Shown here one piece after another: positions 1 to 12,425 of a stretch of DNA of 64,000 nt. The DNA is taken from positions 43,049 to 107,048 of the forward strand of contig JNEU01000936.1 of NCBI GenBank assembly GCA_000697475.1, written 5' to 3'. Position 1 is the first letter of the stretch. Every line of letters starts with the position of its first letter. This DNA is from Lichtheimia corymbifera B2541 (lineage: Eukaryota; Mucoromycota; Mucoromycetes; Mucorales; Lichtheimiaceae). A model generated the notes under the pieces. That model ran no database searches. It was not told the DNA's origin and saw only the letters and a program-made list of their open reading frames with translations. The position numbers and the translations under genes were made by a program.

Positions 1-2
1 CA

Positions 3-1031
3 GCAGGTCGTGGTGGCAAAGATAAGACAGCGACACTGTATGCTATGGTGGATAAGCTCAAATCGGCATCAGCTGACAATAGCACCTTTCGTAAATTGGC
101 GCGCTTGGCACGTGAAGCATCTATCATCCAACCCTGGGACCAAGGTGGTGCCAATGAAGCATACAGTGAGGTGTGGGCAGGTGCTGACAACAATGGTGGT
201 AATTTTGTGGAGCTCATGCAAGGCATCTTTATTTACCTCGGTGATGGCAATGATCATGGTTGCAGCAAAACAGTATCGATGATTACCGTTTTGGATCTCA
301 TACGTCAGTTACTGGTTACTCAAGTGGGGTTATTCAAGTATTACGAACGTAAGGTGGATGCTCAAGGCATGAGTCTAGAAGCACGATTGACTGAAAGATT
401 ATTGGTTGTGCGAGCCAATGATGATCCCTCGGTACGTAAGTTAGCATATATGGAGTGAACTTACGCTCATGATATGAATATGATTAGGTATCAACGGGTG
501 CTGAGGATGCCCTAGACACATTATTGAGCGTATTGGAGCCACACAATGCTTTTGACATGATGATCGCCTATCTCATACATCGGTTGATCCTTGCCCCGTC
601 ATCGGAAGATCAGAACAATCAATCGCGGTATCACCCCGTGGGGACAGCATTTACATATTTGGGTAAATGCGTAAGGGAGGTTAGCGACACATTCTTTGTC
701 GACGAATGGCTTTCTCAGGGCGGTGCCATGGTGTTCATCAGGGTGAGTTTCATCATAGCAACATGTCATCATCTCACCTTTTGGTTTTTTATTCTCACCC
801 TTCTATTTTTCTTGACGATAGGGCATGAACCATCCCATGATTCACGTACGCAAATCGACTGTAGAATCCATTGTCGAATTTCAATCAATATTGGGTGATG
901 ACGTTTATCAATTCCTGGACGATCTACGAGCAGATCAGGCAAATTTAGTCAAGCATTACGTTTCCCGGGCTGTAAAGCAACGTTCAAGCCATAGCAGTTT
1001 CAATAGTGCCCCTCCTAGCCATCAGCTTTGA
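3..1031 (+). CDS. CLASP-family microtubule-binding protein, C-terminal part (5' end outside window)
   Basis: Three exons, 3-431, 488-742 and 822-1031, joined by GT-AG introns of 56 and 79 nt; the reading frame is open to the window edge, so the N-terminus is missing. The protein is all-helical and HEAT-like. Its last exon matches the closing repeat of CLASP/Cls1/Peg1 proteins: a NHPMIHVRKSTVESIVEFQ-type helix, then a LKPHL/LKLLNLYI-like stretch (here FLDDLRADQANLVKHYVSRA). CLASPs bind microtubule plus ends and spindle midzones and rescue depolymerising microtubules; the C-terminal domain usually binds partners such as CLIP-170. The last 15 or so residues are a polar tail. Another TOG/HEAT microtubule protein is possible but fits less well. 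The split codons match exactly at both introns. Confidence 0.75.
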
Positions 1032-2181
1032 ATATACAATCTTTCCCTCGCAATCGATTATTCCCCCCTTTTTTTCTTCCCTGATTATCATCGTATCTAA
1101 TATCGTTAACTTTTTTTTCTATACATCACTCGCCACTTGATGATGATATGACAGGGGGTTGGCACTGCATGAGGAGGAGGAGAGAGAAAGCATGGTAGTG
1201 ATAACGAGGAGTGCATTCATAGAAACGTTCTGTATGTATATATTCACCGTGTTGCGCCCTTACTTGTCCCTGCATTATAGCGCAAGAGAGAGTGAGAGAG
1301 AGTGTGTGTGTGATGGGAAAGAAATTTAATATGACACGGATGTGCTGCATAAATGGAAAAAAAGCCAAGGGATCACGTGTGATGTAATTGTATATGCACA
1401 TAGGTAGCGATTATCGCATCGCATTGGCATCACATACAGAAAGCAGGGATCTGGCGTCAGCGTTGATTGCAGATCAGCTGAAAATTCATCATGTATCTAT
1501 ACTCCTTTGCTTTGATGTTGTGTGTGGTGATGGTGGCGCTGTATCCTACGTAGTACCCCACCATCGTCGTGTTTTTTGTTTCCTCGCCCCTTGCTGCTCA
1601 TTAGAGCTTCCAAGCTAGAAAGCCCGCTGGACGTGATTCAAATACTAGCAGCACTCGCGTTATACACTAACGCACAAAAAACACAACACCAACTAACCCA
1701 GGGAACAGAGCAAAAACGAGAGAACGTGCGTACGTAGGAGTAGTAATGAAAATTACACCGAATGTCCCATTTCTGTTTTGTCCCACTGTGATGCACCCAT
1801 ACATACATACATACATATATCATCGTTGTCCCAAAAGCATTATCCATTCCATGTTCAACAGCATCCATTTGGTTACTTTGGTCATTGTTCAGGCTCACCA
1901 AACAGTTAAACGTGCATGGACGTAAAAGGGTACATCGGTGAAAAAGAGGTATCACCCCTGTGTGGTGCCTATATTTACTATATTATTCCAGGCCACCATG
2001 GCTTTTTTTTCCCTTTTATCTTTGCCTAACATTTATCTTTTTTTTTTTTTTCCAAGACTCACATCTCTTTCACTTTTCATATACTTTTTGACCCCTTCCC
2101 TTTCCTTCTCTAGTCTCTCCTTTTACAAAACCATTCGCATACACTCTTTTTGATCATTTCGATAATATATCATTGGGCATT
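1032..2181. other. intergenic region and leader of the TEA gene
   Basis: No convincing gene. It holds an AG/GT microsatellite (about 1285-1312), an ACAT tetranucleotide run (about 1798-1820) and, from about 2020, long T and CT tracts just before the TEA start codon, typical of a fungal promoter and 5' leader. Confidence 0.6.
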
Positions 2182-4439
2182 ATGCTTGCAGACAGCCAAC
2201 AAGAATTTATTTTTGAAAACGCGCCCCAACAACAACAAGACGATATGATTATGTCTGCCACCTCGTCCTCGTCGAGTTTCAATTCGGTCGAGAAGGAACA
2301 CTATCATAAACGATCCAGGCAATATCATAGAAAGGACCACCATTTGATGCCATCCACATCTACCACCACTACTACCAATACTACAACCACCACTAGTACT
2401 TGTTCGCCTCATGGCAGCAAGGAGAAAGAAGAGGTAAATATTGTTGGAGTGTGTGGTGGATCATCGTACGACATGACCAACTCAACATTGAATATCCATT
2501 AATAGCAAGTTTGGCCACCGGATGTGGAAGCTGCGTTTATTGAAGGTGAGGATTGTGCTTGGACCACTTGCGCGCTCTCTCTCTCCCCCCTTTTTTTCCT
2601 TTCCCCGCCATTAATGCATTTCCTTTCTTGTCGATGATTTACAGCCCTGGAGTCTATTCCCAAGCTTGGAAGACGAAAGATCCTTGTCAATGGCAAACCA
2701 TGTGGTAAGCAAATCACGTGTTGTTGTACCGTATTCATTTTACTCATACACTTGAGCAGGTCGCAATGAGCTCATTTCAGACTACATTAAGCGTAAAACA
2801 GGCAAGATTCGCACGAGGAAGCAAGTATCGTCGCATATCCAGGTGCTGAAAAATACAAGAAAAGGAGAGCCCCAGTGTAAGTTTTGAATGATTGATGCAC
2901 ACACAAAAAGACAAAACCTAATCTTGAGCTCTTGTAGTCATGCGACTCCTGACTGATGCACCAGCAGATACAGAGGAGGATACACAAAAACCACAACAGC
3001 AATCACAACAACGACCAAGCAAGTCTTCAAGACCTACTACAAAGCAGTCCAGCAATAACACGGGCTCATCACGTCGTCCATCTCAGCACCAGCAATATAC
3101 ATTTCACCAGGCAACCAACAGCATCATTTCACTTGGTGGACTTACTTCATCAGAGTCTTTTTCATCATGCGATGATTCATCACTCAGCAGTAGTTCTTCA
3201 CCTTGTCATGATTATGTCTTTGATATGCTGTGCGGTGGTGCTGGCGGAGTTACTGGTACCCATGGCAACAATGATTTCCTGCAAATGAATAGCAACACCC
3301 TTCAACATCCACTTTTTGGTGATGCTTTACAAACACTTCCCACAGCTGACATTACATTGGATGATCCATTATCATTTACGGATCCTTTTATGCTTGGTGC
3401 CGATTTAATGTCAACAGCCGTTGGAGCAGCAGGTGCATCCACACAGCGAGCAACATCACAAGTGTTTGACAGCACTCAGTTACAACAAGAACAACAGCAG
3501 CAACAACAACAACAACGGCAATCACTGGCAGCCACAGAAATCAAGCAGCGATTTAACGTTGAAAAGATGAAAAAGGTGTCTCAATGCGCTTCTCTGGACA
3601 ATAGCACTATTCTCGAAAAGGAGATGGTGGATCAAGGAACATTCGTCTTGTGGCCAAAGTATATTTGTTTCTACCTCGAATACGTGTTACCGTATGATCC
3701 AACCAATACACAGGCGCATCATCTTGCTGTCATGCAGCACTGCTATCCCAACTGGCTCTCAGTCGTACCTGCATCCAGTGTCATTGAAAAAACTGAATGT
3801 CCACCATTAGCTGATATTGTTGCAAAGTATCCAGCTAATATCGTGCTGCATGCAAAAACACACCTTGATCTCAACCTTAACATCCCTGACTTTTGTTTCA
3901 ACAACAATTGCTTCTTTGAGTCTCGTGATCGGCGGACAATCGAATGCACTACCACAATCTACTCTTTTGGCAACGTTGTCCTCGAATCCAAGGAAATCCA
4001 GCAAGCCTTATGCCTCAACCAGGATCGATATATTTATAGCTTTGCCTATGTCAATCAATTCTTTGGTGAATTCATGAAAGGCATCCGGTCATTACACACA
4101 TTCGAGGAAATTGATGTTGTAATCCAAAACTTATGTATTGTCCAGGTAAGAAAGTCTAATGTAAAAATGAATAGACGATGTATTAAGCTATCACATCATC
4201 AGGTATTTGAAGACGTGGAAATCAAATATGGCCCCACTGCAGCATTCTTTGATCAGCCTTGGGATTTGTCTCAACAACAGCAACAACAACGACCACAACC
4301 AGAACAAGCATCACCCTTACTGGTCATGGCTTTTGAGTTTGAACGAGGACAGGGCAACATGGATATATCAGCAGTAGGCGATGTCGCCATGATCAACAAG
4401 CTCGGTATTGGTCGTGCCATGGATTTGGATGATTTGTAA
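2182..4439 (+). CDS. TEA/ATTS-domain transcription factor (TEAD/AbaA/Tec1 family)
   Basis: Six exons: 2182-2433, 2506-2545, 2645-2704, 2760-2876, 2938-4145 and 4203-4439; 637 residues. After a Ser/Thr-rich N-terminus, residues about 85-160 form the TEA DNA-binding domain: the [14 protein letters not shown] helix, [19 protein letters not shown], and the recognition helix [15 protein letters not shown]. Poly-Gln tracts follow near residues 330 and 580. The C-terminal 250 residues, a beta-rich region with [12 protein letters not shown], resemble the cofactor-binding half of TEAD-type proteins. In fungi such factors (AbaA, Tec1) govern sporulation or filamentation; the target here is unknown. The start is the ATG at 2182, after a pyrimidine-rich leader. 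The last intron (4146-4202) is 57 nt with no stop in frame, so retention would add 19 residues. Confidence 0.88.
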
Positions 4440-4678
4440 AGCACACACACACACGTATATATAACTTCTCTCTTCCCAAAGCCTCCCCTTTCTATGCAAC
4501 GCTCCAACATAGTCTTTGTACCACATCACCCCACCACACACACACACACACAATCAATGCAATCTAAAATCTCGCTAAACAATGACACACATTTTCAAGC
4601 TGCTTGTCGGTTTTAATACATTCCTTTTATTTCTCCCTCCTTTATATCTAATACGATCTACTGCTATCTACATAATGT

Positions 4679-6046
4679 CTACTTGCCTATTCTTTGAATC
4701 ATATCATCGATAACAGGTGAGCGACGCTTTTCAAAGACTTGATGGACAAGAGGTATCCAGTGTTCCTTGACCAATGCCACTAGTGGATGATCTCTGGGTA
4801 GAACCAATTCTAATACACGCCATCCAGCGAAAAAGGCAGCCATTGGATTATCCGGCCAAATGTGTTGATGAAGATATTGGATATACGCTTCCGCCTCTTC
4901 GAGTCCTTTGTCCACCAAACCGAGTCTTTCAGCCAAGCCCTTGCCAAACATGGTAGGAAAAATACGGAGGTGATATGCAGCGAGTGCTGATTGAGCCACC
5001 CCGTAGACCCAGTGATCCTTTGGCACATTGTTCTCTCCCAATTCTTCAATCAAATAAGGCTCGATCATGCTGATAGCTTCGGGATCATCTTGCAATCCAT
5101 GGGCCACGGCTGCCAACTTGAGAACGGTCGCTTGCATTTGCTTGGATACCGCCTCCTCATGTTTCTTTGCTGCTGCTTCTTCCTTGGTACATCGAGTGCA
5201 TTGACAATGAAAGAATTTAAACTTGTCGAGTTTGGCACGACGCATGGCAGTTGTGCCACATACGAGACCACCCAATGACATGTCATCTTCAGGCAAATAA
5301 GAAAACGAGAGCACGGTTCCTGGTTCAAGATGTCGGACAGCACGGAACACCATACAATTCTCTTTTGGCTCGTATTGCAGGAATAAATTGGGCGCGCATG
5401 CATGAGCAAACTTGCTTCCCCAGCTCATTAAGCAAATCATGCCGCGTTGGCGTGATAAATCATCATATCTGAAGCTGTACGATTCACCCCACTTGGATCG
5501 ATAATACTCGTGGCGTTGCTTGCGTCGTGTATGAGTTGTCTTTCCACGATCATGATGAAAGGAGACTGTATGAGCATTGCCATAGATCTTGAGAATAAAT
5601 CGACTCATGCTATCTGCATCCACCTTGGCAAACTCGGGTAATGTGGCTGTAGCTTCATGGCATACTTGTCGAACAAGGTCAACTGTTGGATGGCTGAAAT
5701 CAGGGTAATAAAAAAAGTCATAGTCGTCGTCAGGGTGATCAAGGTTGAGATACGCAAGCATGGCTGCAGGAATACCGGGAATAAACTCGTCATCGTATGG
5801 ATCGAGGATCTCTTCAAGCGATTGCCAAAGCTTCTTCGTATAGTGGGGCGATATAGACGATCGACATGTTGGGTTGAGCAAATACTGCAAATGAGGACGT
5901 TCAACAAGGACAATATCACCAGGGGCTAATGGTTGTTTGTTGACAAGGGATCGGCCCTCAAGTGGACATTGACGGAATTCGACTAGTTGTGTAAAAGAGT
6001 CTCGATTGAGAACCGTGGAGAGATCGTGTTGCTCCACCGCTTGCAT
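4679..6046 (-). CDS. SET-domain protein, SMYD/SETD6-like lysine methyltransferase
   Basis: Single exon, 455 residues. The N-terminal SET strand is GRSLVNKQPLAPGDIVLVER (31-50). The core motif at 214-220 is AHACAPN where the family has NHSCxPN. GTVLSFSYL (243-251) matches the GEELTxSY motif, and a post-SET CxCxxC cluster sits at 281-286. A long insert (about 60-200) separates the SET halves, as in SMYD and SETD6 types, but no MYND zinc finger is seen. The C-terminal 160 residues are helical, TPR-like. Such proteins transfer methyl groups from S-adenosylmethionine to lysines of histones or other proteins. The first Asn of the core motif is Ala here, so activity is uncertain. Convergent with the TEA gene; the stop codons are 240 bp apart. 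Confidence 0.78.
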   Translation of the reverse strand: MQAVEQHDLSTVLNRDSFTQLVEFRQCPLEGRSLVNKQPLAPGDIVLVERPHLQYLLNPTCRSSISPHYTKKLWQSLEEILDPYDDEFIPGIPAAMLAYLNLDHPDDDYDFFYYPDFSHPTVDLVRQVCHEATATLPEFAKVDADSMSRFILKIYGNAHTVSFHHDRGKTTHTRRKQRHEYYRSKWGESYSFRYDDLSRQRGMICLMSWGSKFAHACAPNLFLQYEPKENCMVFRAVRHLEPGTVLSFSYLPEDDMSLGGLVCGTTAMRRAKLDKFKFFHCQCTRCTKEEAAAKKHEEAVSKQMQATVLKLAAVAHGLQDDPEAISMIEPYLIEELGENNVPKDHWVYGVAQSALAAYHLRIFPTMFGKGLAERLGLVDKGLEEAEAYIQYLHQHIWPDNPMAAFFAGWRVLELVLPRDHPLVALVKEHWIPLVHQVFEKRRSPVIDDMIQRIGK

Positions 6047-6246
6047 TCAAGTTGATAAGCTGAATAAAGAAAAAGAAAAAATAAATTGGCCGTTTATGGA
6101 TGAAGGTCAGCTGACCTCGGTAACACAGACCTTCTCTGGTTTCTGCTTCTTGTCACAAGTACTGTGCAATGTTACATGTTTATTTGTTATGTGCCGCTCA
6201 CCCTGCAGTGCAGCGGGTTGCCAATCTACACACACTACAGCTACTA

Positions 6247-7982
6247 CTAATGATTGCCAATTGTACAGAAAATGGATCCAAAGGATTCGGTACATCCGCG
6301 ATCGTGATATGGCAAAGGTGGGGCCTTTTTCACTACAAGTCGATCTACAGTACGTCCCAGTGCACCATTCTTTGGATGACTTTCATGATGAGAAACCAGT
6401 AATTGTCGTGGAGATACTCGAATTGTGGAGAATCCATAGCCCTCGTAGCGTAATGCAGACCAGTCATCATAAGGCACAGTGTTATTCTGGAATGGGTCGA
6501 CACCTTGGAAATTGCCTGCATTACCAACAATCAATTGGAAAAAGGATGGAGCATCTCGATAGGATGTTGCAATGCGTTCATTATGTGCTACAGGATATGT
6601 GCGTTCATAGTTATGTCGATGTCCACTATATATTTGTACATGAGCATGATTGTATGTTTGTACACTATTACGTATCAAAGCAAATAAACATACCACAAGT
6701 AAATATCCACGCGATGTTTTAGAAGCAATGCTTCGAGTCCACCAGTGCGTTTGCCATTGTACATGGGTCCCAATCGCATCGTTTCAGCTTTCCATGTACA
6801 ATCTTCATGCTCTCCAGGAGAACAATACATGGGTCGATGTGCCATCACAATGATCCAAGGCCGTTCGTGTCGATTCAAATTGGCACGTGTCAAGTCGTCA
6901 TCGAGCCATTTTAAGGCAGTCTGGATTTGGTCATAGGAACCCATCTCAAAAAAGACTTCAGATGAAAATGATACCAGATGCAACGACTTGTAATCAAATG
7001 AGTACATGGTTGGATCCGGGAAATCGGATTCTGAAAAGGGCACAATGCTGAATCGGTTCTTGTAGTGAGAAAAGTTGTATGCACCTTCGTGGTTACCCAA
7101 GGCCGTCATCACAGGAATGGTTGCATAAATGTCTTGAACAAAGTTCATATATTCATCACCCTTGGTTCCTTCAAAATCAGCCATGTCGTATGCTTGATCT
7201 ATATGTATAGTGATTGTTAATGCATGATTTGGCGGCGATGATCTCATTCTTACCTCCAGCAAAAGCAATGAAGTCATATCTATGTGAATTTGCCATGCGT
7301 AATAGATTGGGCATTGATACTGCGTTGGAAGTGCCCTGTTGCAGTAAACAAACAATGCGCTTATCAGATCACACATGCCACAAAAAAGATCTCTCATTTC
7401 GTATGTACCATATCAGCTGTAGCAATGAATTCAAAAGAGTCATCGCTGGATGGCGTATGGAATGTGTAGATTTCAGACCATGTGGTTGTCTCATCTCGTA
7501 CGGCACCCACTTGATACTTGTAGATCATGCCGGGAACCAAATGCCTCGTTTCGAGGTTATGCAGATAGATGGTACGATTTTCTTCTCCACCATCAATGAA
7601 CGCCCATCCCTAATAATAGATGGAACATTCTGTCAGTATCAATATACAAACATGCAAGCGTATCATCGTGGCATTTTTGTACCTCAACACGGCTAACCAT
7701 CATTGTTGAAAAGTCTCGATCACCCTCCAACCAATATTGCAACAAGGCATTGTCAAGAGGTGCAAACGTGGCAAATTGAATACGGCAGTTTTTGCCATCC
7801 GGCATCCATGCCATATGAAGTTGTTGTGGCTCAGATGGACCATACGTGCGGTTCCAAATTCCATTGGCATTGAATTGATCTTGCACTGCACGTGTTCCGG
7901 GTGCACCAGGTAATGGTACACTTGCACCCAATGTAATGAAGATACCAAGGAACACCAAACCCCACAGCGATCGCTGTAACAT
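6247..7982 (-). CDS. secreted purple acid phosphatase (metallophosphoesterase)
   Basis: Five exons in transcription order: 7982-7683, 7609-7409, 7335-7254, 7198-6694 and 6625-6247; 488 residues. The start ATG opens a hydrophobic signal peptide (MLQRSLWGLVFLGIFITLGA). A fibronectin-like N-terminal domain precedes the catalytic domain. All five metal-binding blocks are present once the introns are removed: ADMG (165-168), GDQAYD (194-199), GNHE (229-232), VMAH (312-315) and CGHRHNYER (363-371). The GDxxY and GHxH blocks are each split by an intron, which supports the splice model. The enzyme hydrolyses phosphate monoesters with a binuclear Fe/metal centre outside the cell or in the vacuole. Several NxS/T sites fit secretion. 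Same strand as the SET gene, 200 bp upstream of it. Confidence 0.92.
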
Positions 7983-8227
7983 TGTAAAAGGAAGAAACAA
8001 GAGAGAGAGAGAGAAAGGAAAGAAAAGGTTGCCTTGATACGAGGATGAGTGAGGAGGACAACACAATCTTTAAAGTCGCTCAGGGGGGAGGGATGCAACA
8101 CATGAAACGCTTGAAAGAAGAAAACATGCAATAAACATAAATTACCATGAAGGGAAGGACATGTGCATTGTTTCAACAGTAAAATAATATGTAAACTATA
8201 CAAGTTGCATTATGTAACATTTTTGGT

Positions 8228-11200
8228 TTATCTTAGGTCATCATCACGATCGCTTCCACCGATATCGATCTCCTCATCTTCGTCTTCATCTTCCTTGATG
8301 GTTGTCAATGTGGCTTCGTTGGTTGTAGAAAGGGTGGTTGATATCATGTTGTTGTTGTTGTTTTTGTTAGAGGAAACAGCTGTAGATGTTGTTGGCGTTG
8401 TTGGCGCATGTTCCACAACGCGATTGTCATCGTCACTGCTGATGCTGCTATTGCGCAATTTGCTAGGCCGCGTGACCCCGTTCTGTTTCTTTGCAGGTTG
8501 CAGCGGCTTTTTGTTTGGAACAACGACACGTAGCGGTGGGCTGCTGCTGCTCATACTTCCACTCCAAGTAGCTGACCTTTTCATTTTGGAAGGCGCAATC
8601 TTTCCACCACCACCACCTTGCATTTGGGGTCGTCGACGAGCACTTGTCACCTTGGATCGCATCTTGTCATGGGTTGCTGATATTAATCTTGGATCCATGT
8701 TGTTGTTGTTGTGGTTGCGATGGTTACCACCCATAATAGGACTACTGGCTCGCCGTAATAATTCCTCCAAATCCATAGAGCTACCACTTTCCATGGCTTC
8801 AATCGCAGCATCCCGCATCCGTTTCTTGCGTCGTCTCACTTCTTCCACATCATGATCCGTATCAGTCTCACCACCATCGTCATCATCATCATCCGCTTCA
8901 GATCCGCTGTTGACAATATCCACATCACTTCCATCATCCTCTAGTCGTTTACGCGTACGTTGCTGCTTCCTTTTCCTCTTGGATGCTAGCGCCATTCTTG
9001 ATGCCACCGATGCACTATCAATCACGGACACCTTGCGTTTATCATCATAGTCATCAAATGTGCCAAGTAAGGGTGCCTTTTGCGCATATTCAGCCAACTG
9101 CCTTGAGTTGTGTGATAACAACAGCTGATGGATTTGTGTAGCCGATGTGGTCAATGGTGATGGTGACGGAGTAGTAGAAGTAGTAGAATGATGCTTATTG
9201 GGGTTGCGCAGTGCTTGTAATGCAAGGGAGGAGTGATTGTCGGTCTTTGTGGTTGTGGAAGGTGATGAACGACGTGAAATGGTGATTGGTAACGGTGAAG
9301 GAAAGAACTTTTCAATATTGTCACTTAGAAATACGCCAAGACGATGTTGTATAGAATGAGTGACAGCCAATTCTTGTGCACGTCGTAGTGGGATCCATGT
9401 TCCATATAATCCACTTTTCTGCTTAGGAACTCGACGTCGATCCATTTCAAAGCTGAGAATCATGCTCCGTTCACTTTCAGTCTCGATACCGCCAGCGGTC
9501 AAAAGAACGGTGCCATTAATATAATTGGTGTCCAAACGTCGCATAATATGGCATTCAGGTACAGTCTCAGTGGGTGCCAGCACCGCAACACAAACTGCAA
9601 TATTGTCGACAACCGTTATGTACATGGTGGGATTGGTGGGTGTCGTCGTATGCACCACATGCTCTGTTGTTGATGATGTTGTAGATGTATTTACATGATC
9701 ATTCTCGGCACCCAATGATGTTGTATCTTTGCGTAATAATGCCTCGAGTGCTGGAAATCGTGACAATGCTGCTTTGAATTCTACCGACAAATTGTTCGTG
9801 GAACTCAGGGACTGCAAGTATGTTGTAAGCAGTTTTGTCATATCAGGCATCGATGGTTGGTGTTCTGCTGAGCCATCTTGGAGATTCAGTGCCTTTAAAA
9901 GATCAATACTGGCATTGGATTCAGGCTTGATATCGGCTTTGAGTGGTAATGCAGGGATGTTGGGTGCAACAAATGAGTCAATGTTGGTCACAGTGTTGGT
10001 CGAATCGGTGATCTTTTTATCATCATCATCGTCGAACTTGACAAATGCTTCATCATCAAGGGGATCATCATCTGTAGTGCAAGATAAGGCTTGGTTGTCT
10101 ATGTTGAGAGAGTGTTGGTGATGATGATGATGATGATGATGATAGTACTATCTCTTGTTACCTGGGAGAGGATCGGTTGCTGTGGCAACGGGTGGTACTT
10201 GGTTCTCTTGTTCATCCAATGGATCATCACTCAACAGCTTTACGAGACCTTGGCATTCATCCAACTTGAATTCAGTCAATAATTCACGTGCTCGGCTCAG
10301 TGGAACCCTATTTCATTTGTTGTTTGTTAGCAAACGTATATGCAAAGGCTGACTGTGAAATATGATACTTTACCATGTTCCTCGACAATCCATAGGTCCT
10401 TTTGTGAGTGTCACAACAACTCTTCCTTCACTCGATTCTGATGCTGCATCAAAATGGCCTTTGCCAAGAGTTGATCGAGCCACCTTTCGCATTTGAGTAG
10501 CATTGACATATCCTTCACCCAAGTAAAAGTGTTGACTATTCTTGCGATCCTTGGCATGATCCGCAGCATGTCGTGTTCGCAATGCCACGTGTTCGGTTGC
10601 ACCATCAGTGGAAGCAATGAATCGTAATACTTTGATCTCCTCCTTGATCAAATCAAGCCGATAGCATTCCAAGGCACCAAGTGTCTTTTTCTGAATGTTG
10701 TAGGAATCATCCTTTTTCGGTGTTGGCCATTGAGTTGATTGTCGTCGTGTCTGCTGGGACGGAGATTGTTGTTCATTCTTTGCAGGTAATGATTCATCCT
10801 TCATGTCATCATCCATATTGGAAAGTGGGGTGCTGTACACTTGTTCATCGTCACTGAATAATGATGCACCTGATGTGGCACCTTCCTCTGGCCATGATTT
10901 TCTCCGCGGTCGTGCAGGATGCTGTTGTTGTTCTTCATCAAACTCCTCCTCAGTTTGATCCATGGTTACTGATGTTGTTGAAGCCGTATCTGCCTTGCCA
11001 CGAGCTGCTGCTGTACTAGCGAGTAACGCTCGTTGTAACAATGACGTCTCTTTTGACCCCATCAATGCTGAAAAGCTCTTTCGAGAAGATGCGGACCTTG
11101 ATGAGCCAGTAGTAGAGGATGAAGGTGATGATGATGCTGGTAAATGATATTGGTTGTTGCTGTTGTTGTTACCATTGTTGCCATTAAAGTATGCTTCAAG

Positions 11201-12425
11201 CTCAGCGACAGAAATCGACTCGGGAGCACCGATATTGAAAGGCGACGCGGTAGCATCATCGGATAAAAAGACCGAGCTGAAATCGTGTTCATAATTTGTA
11301 GTGTCCCATAGATCATCACCATTATGATTAAAAGAAGGCCGTCTTGATGAAGAGGATGAGGATGCTATTGAATTGTTGCGTGGATTGTAGTTGTCGGAGA
11401 CCGTAACTTGAGCAATGCTTGGACGACGTGAACTAACCAGTGATGGACGACGCATGGATGAAGTATCCACATCAGCCAGCATGTCGTCTCCTTTGAGCAT
11501 TTCTTCATGATAATCTGAATATTCTGCTTCACTTTCTTCATCCGATAAATCCATCAACGTAGGTGGTGATACAGGTGGGATCGTTTGTGGCAAATCCATC
11601 TTTTGTTTGTCGACAACAGCGGCGGAGGATGATGGTGAGTAGGACGAGAAACTTCCCGAAGAGGATGATGACGATGATGAGCTTGGAGTTACAGGTGATA
11701 GTGGTAACATGGATGGATGAGGATAATGATGATGCTCGAAATGATGATGTCGCATTCGTTTATTGTTGCGTTGTCGTTGTTCTTCCTCTTCCTCCTCTTC
11801 CAATTGCCGTTGTCGTCTTGTCCTATTTCGAGTGGAACGCGTGCTGGGCGGTGTAGTAGTAGCCGTTGTTGTTGTCGTCGTCGTAATAGAACTTGCAGGA
11901 GATTGATGATGAGACGGTCGTGATGATGCTGGTGTCATTGCTGATTCATCCTCAGAGGATAACGATGTATCAGATAATAACGCGTCATTGCCAGATGATG
12001 GCGGCTCTGTTGCAAGAGAATAATTGATTTTGCGTGAATGACGTTCATCATAGTGCTTTGCCAATAAAGGTGGTCGTGGTGGGTTGTGGGCAGCGGCTCG
12101 TTTGAAATGCTGAGAGATACGGGACGAGACTGTAGCAAATGGAGTAGCACCCCTATTCATGATCATATGTCAGTGGATCCATAACGCGTCTACAACGTGT
12201 ATCGATATATACTTACCCTAATGTTGCATATTTGTACTTCATGATCACGTTGGCAAGTTCTTTAGGCGAACTAGGCTTATTACCCAGTTTGAGTAACGCT
12301 TTCATGATAGCAGTGAACACCTTGTCTCTCGCATCGTCAGGGTGAATGGGCACCGGTAATTCTTGCTTGGCGTCATGACTAGAACTGCCATTGTCTGTCA
12401 TTGACCCTGCTCTTTTATCTGACAT
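8228..12425 (-). CDS. nuclear protein with GDS1-type winged helix and two KilA-N/APSES-like domains
   Basis: Four exons in transcription order: 12425-12217, 12152-10374, 10307-10162 and 10098-8228; 1334 residues. Residues about 27-90 are a GDS1-type winged helix (KPSSPKELANVIMKYKYATL, then TPFATVSSRISQHFKRA), split by intron 1 at GG. A Ser/Thr/Asp-rich linker follows. The first KilA-N/APSES-like domain lies at about 556-680: GEGYVNATQM, then CRGTW|VPLSRARELL across intron 2. The second is at about 867-972: CHIMRRLDTNYINGTVLLTAGG, then LYGTWIPLRRAQELA. The C-terminus has acidic runs (DDDDDDGGETDTD) and basic patches (RRRKKRMR) that look like nuclear signals. APSES domains bind DNA in fungal cell-cycle and developmental regulators (Mbp1, StuA, Xbp1). 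Four exons keep one frame and all codon phases match, so this is one gene, not three. Confidence 0.85.
10119..10144. repeat. GAT trinucleotide microsatellite in intron 3 of the GDS1/KilA-N gene
   Basis: About eight copies of GAT/TGA lie inside the 63-nt intron 10099-10161, so length changes would not alter the protein. Confidence 0.8.

Noticed and set aside
6247..6696. Separate small gene at the phosphatase 3' end
   Set aside because: It is the last phosphatase exon, carrying the GHxH metal motif, joined at 6694/6625.
8163..8855. Plus-strand ORF of 230 codons
   Set aside because: Leu/Ser/Val-rich shadow of the Asp/Asn/Thr-rich C-terminus of the minus-strand GDS1/KilA-N gene.
10370..12166. 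Separate 598-codon gene next to the KilA-N gene
   Set aside because: The frame stops inside the conserved GTW|VPL motif exactly at a GT donor, and upstream it lacks the first half of the winged helix, so it is an internal exon.
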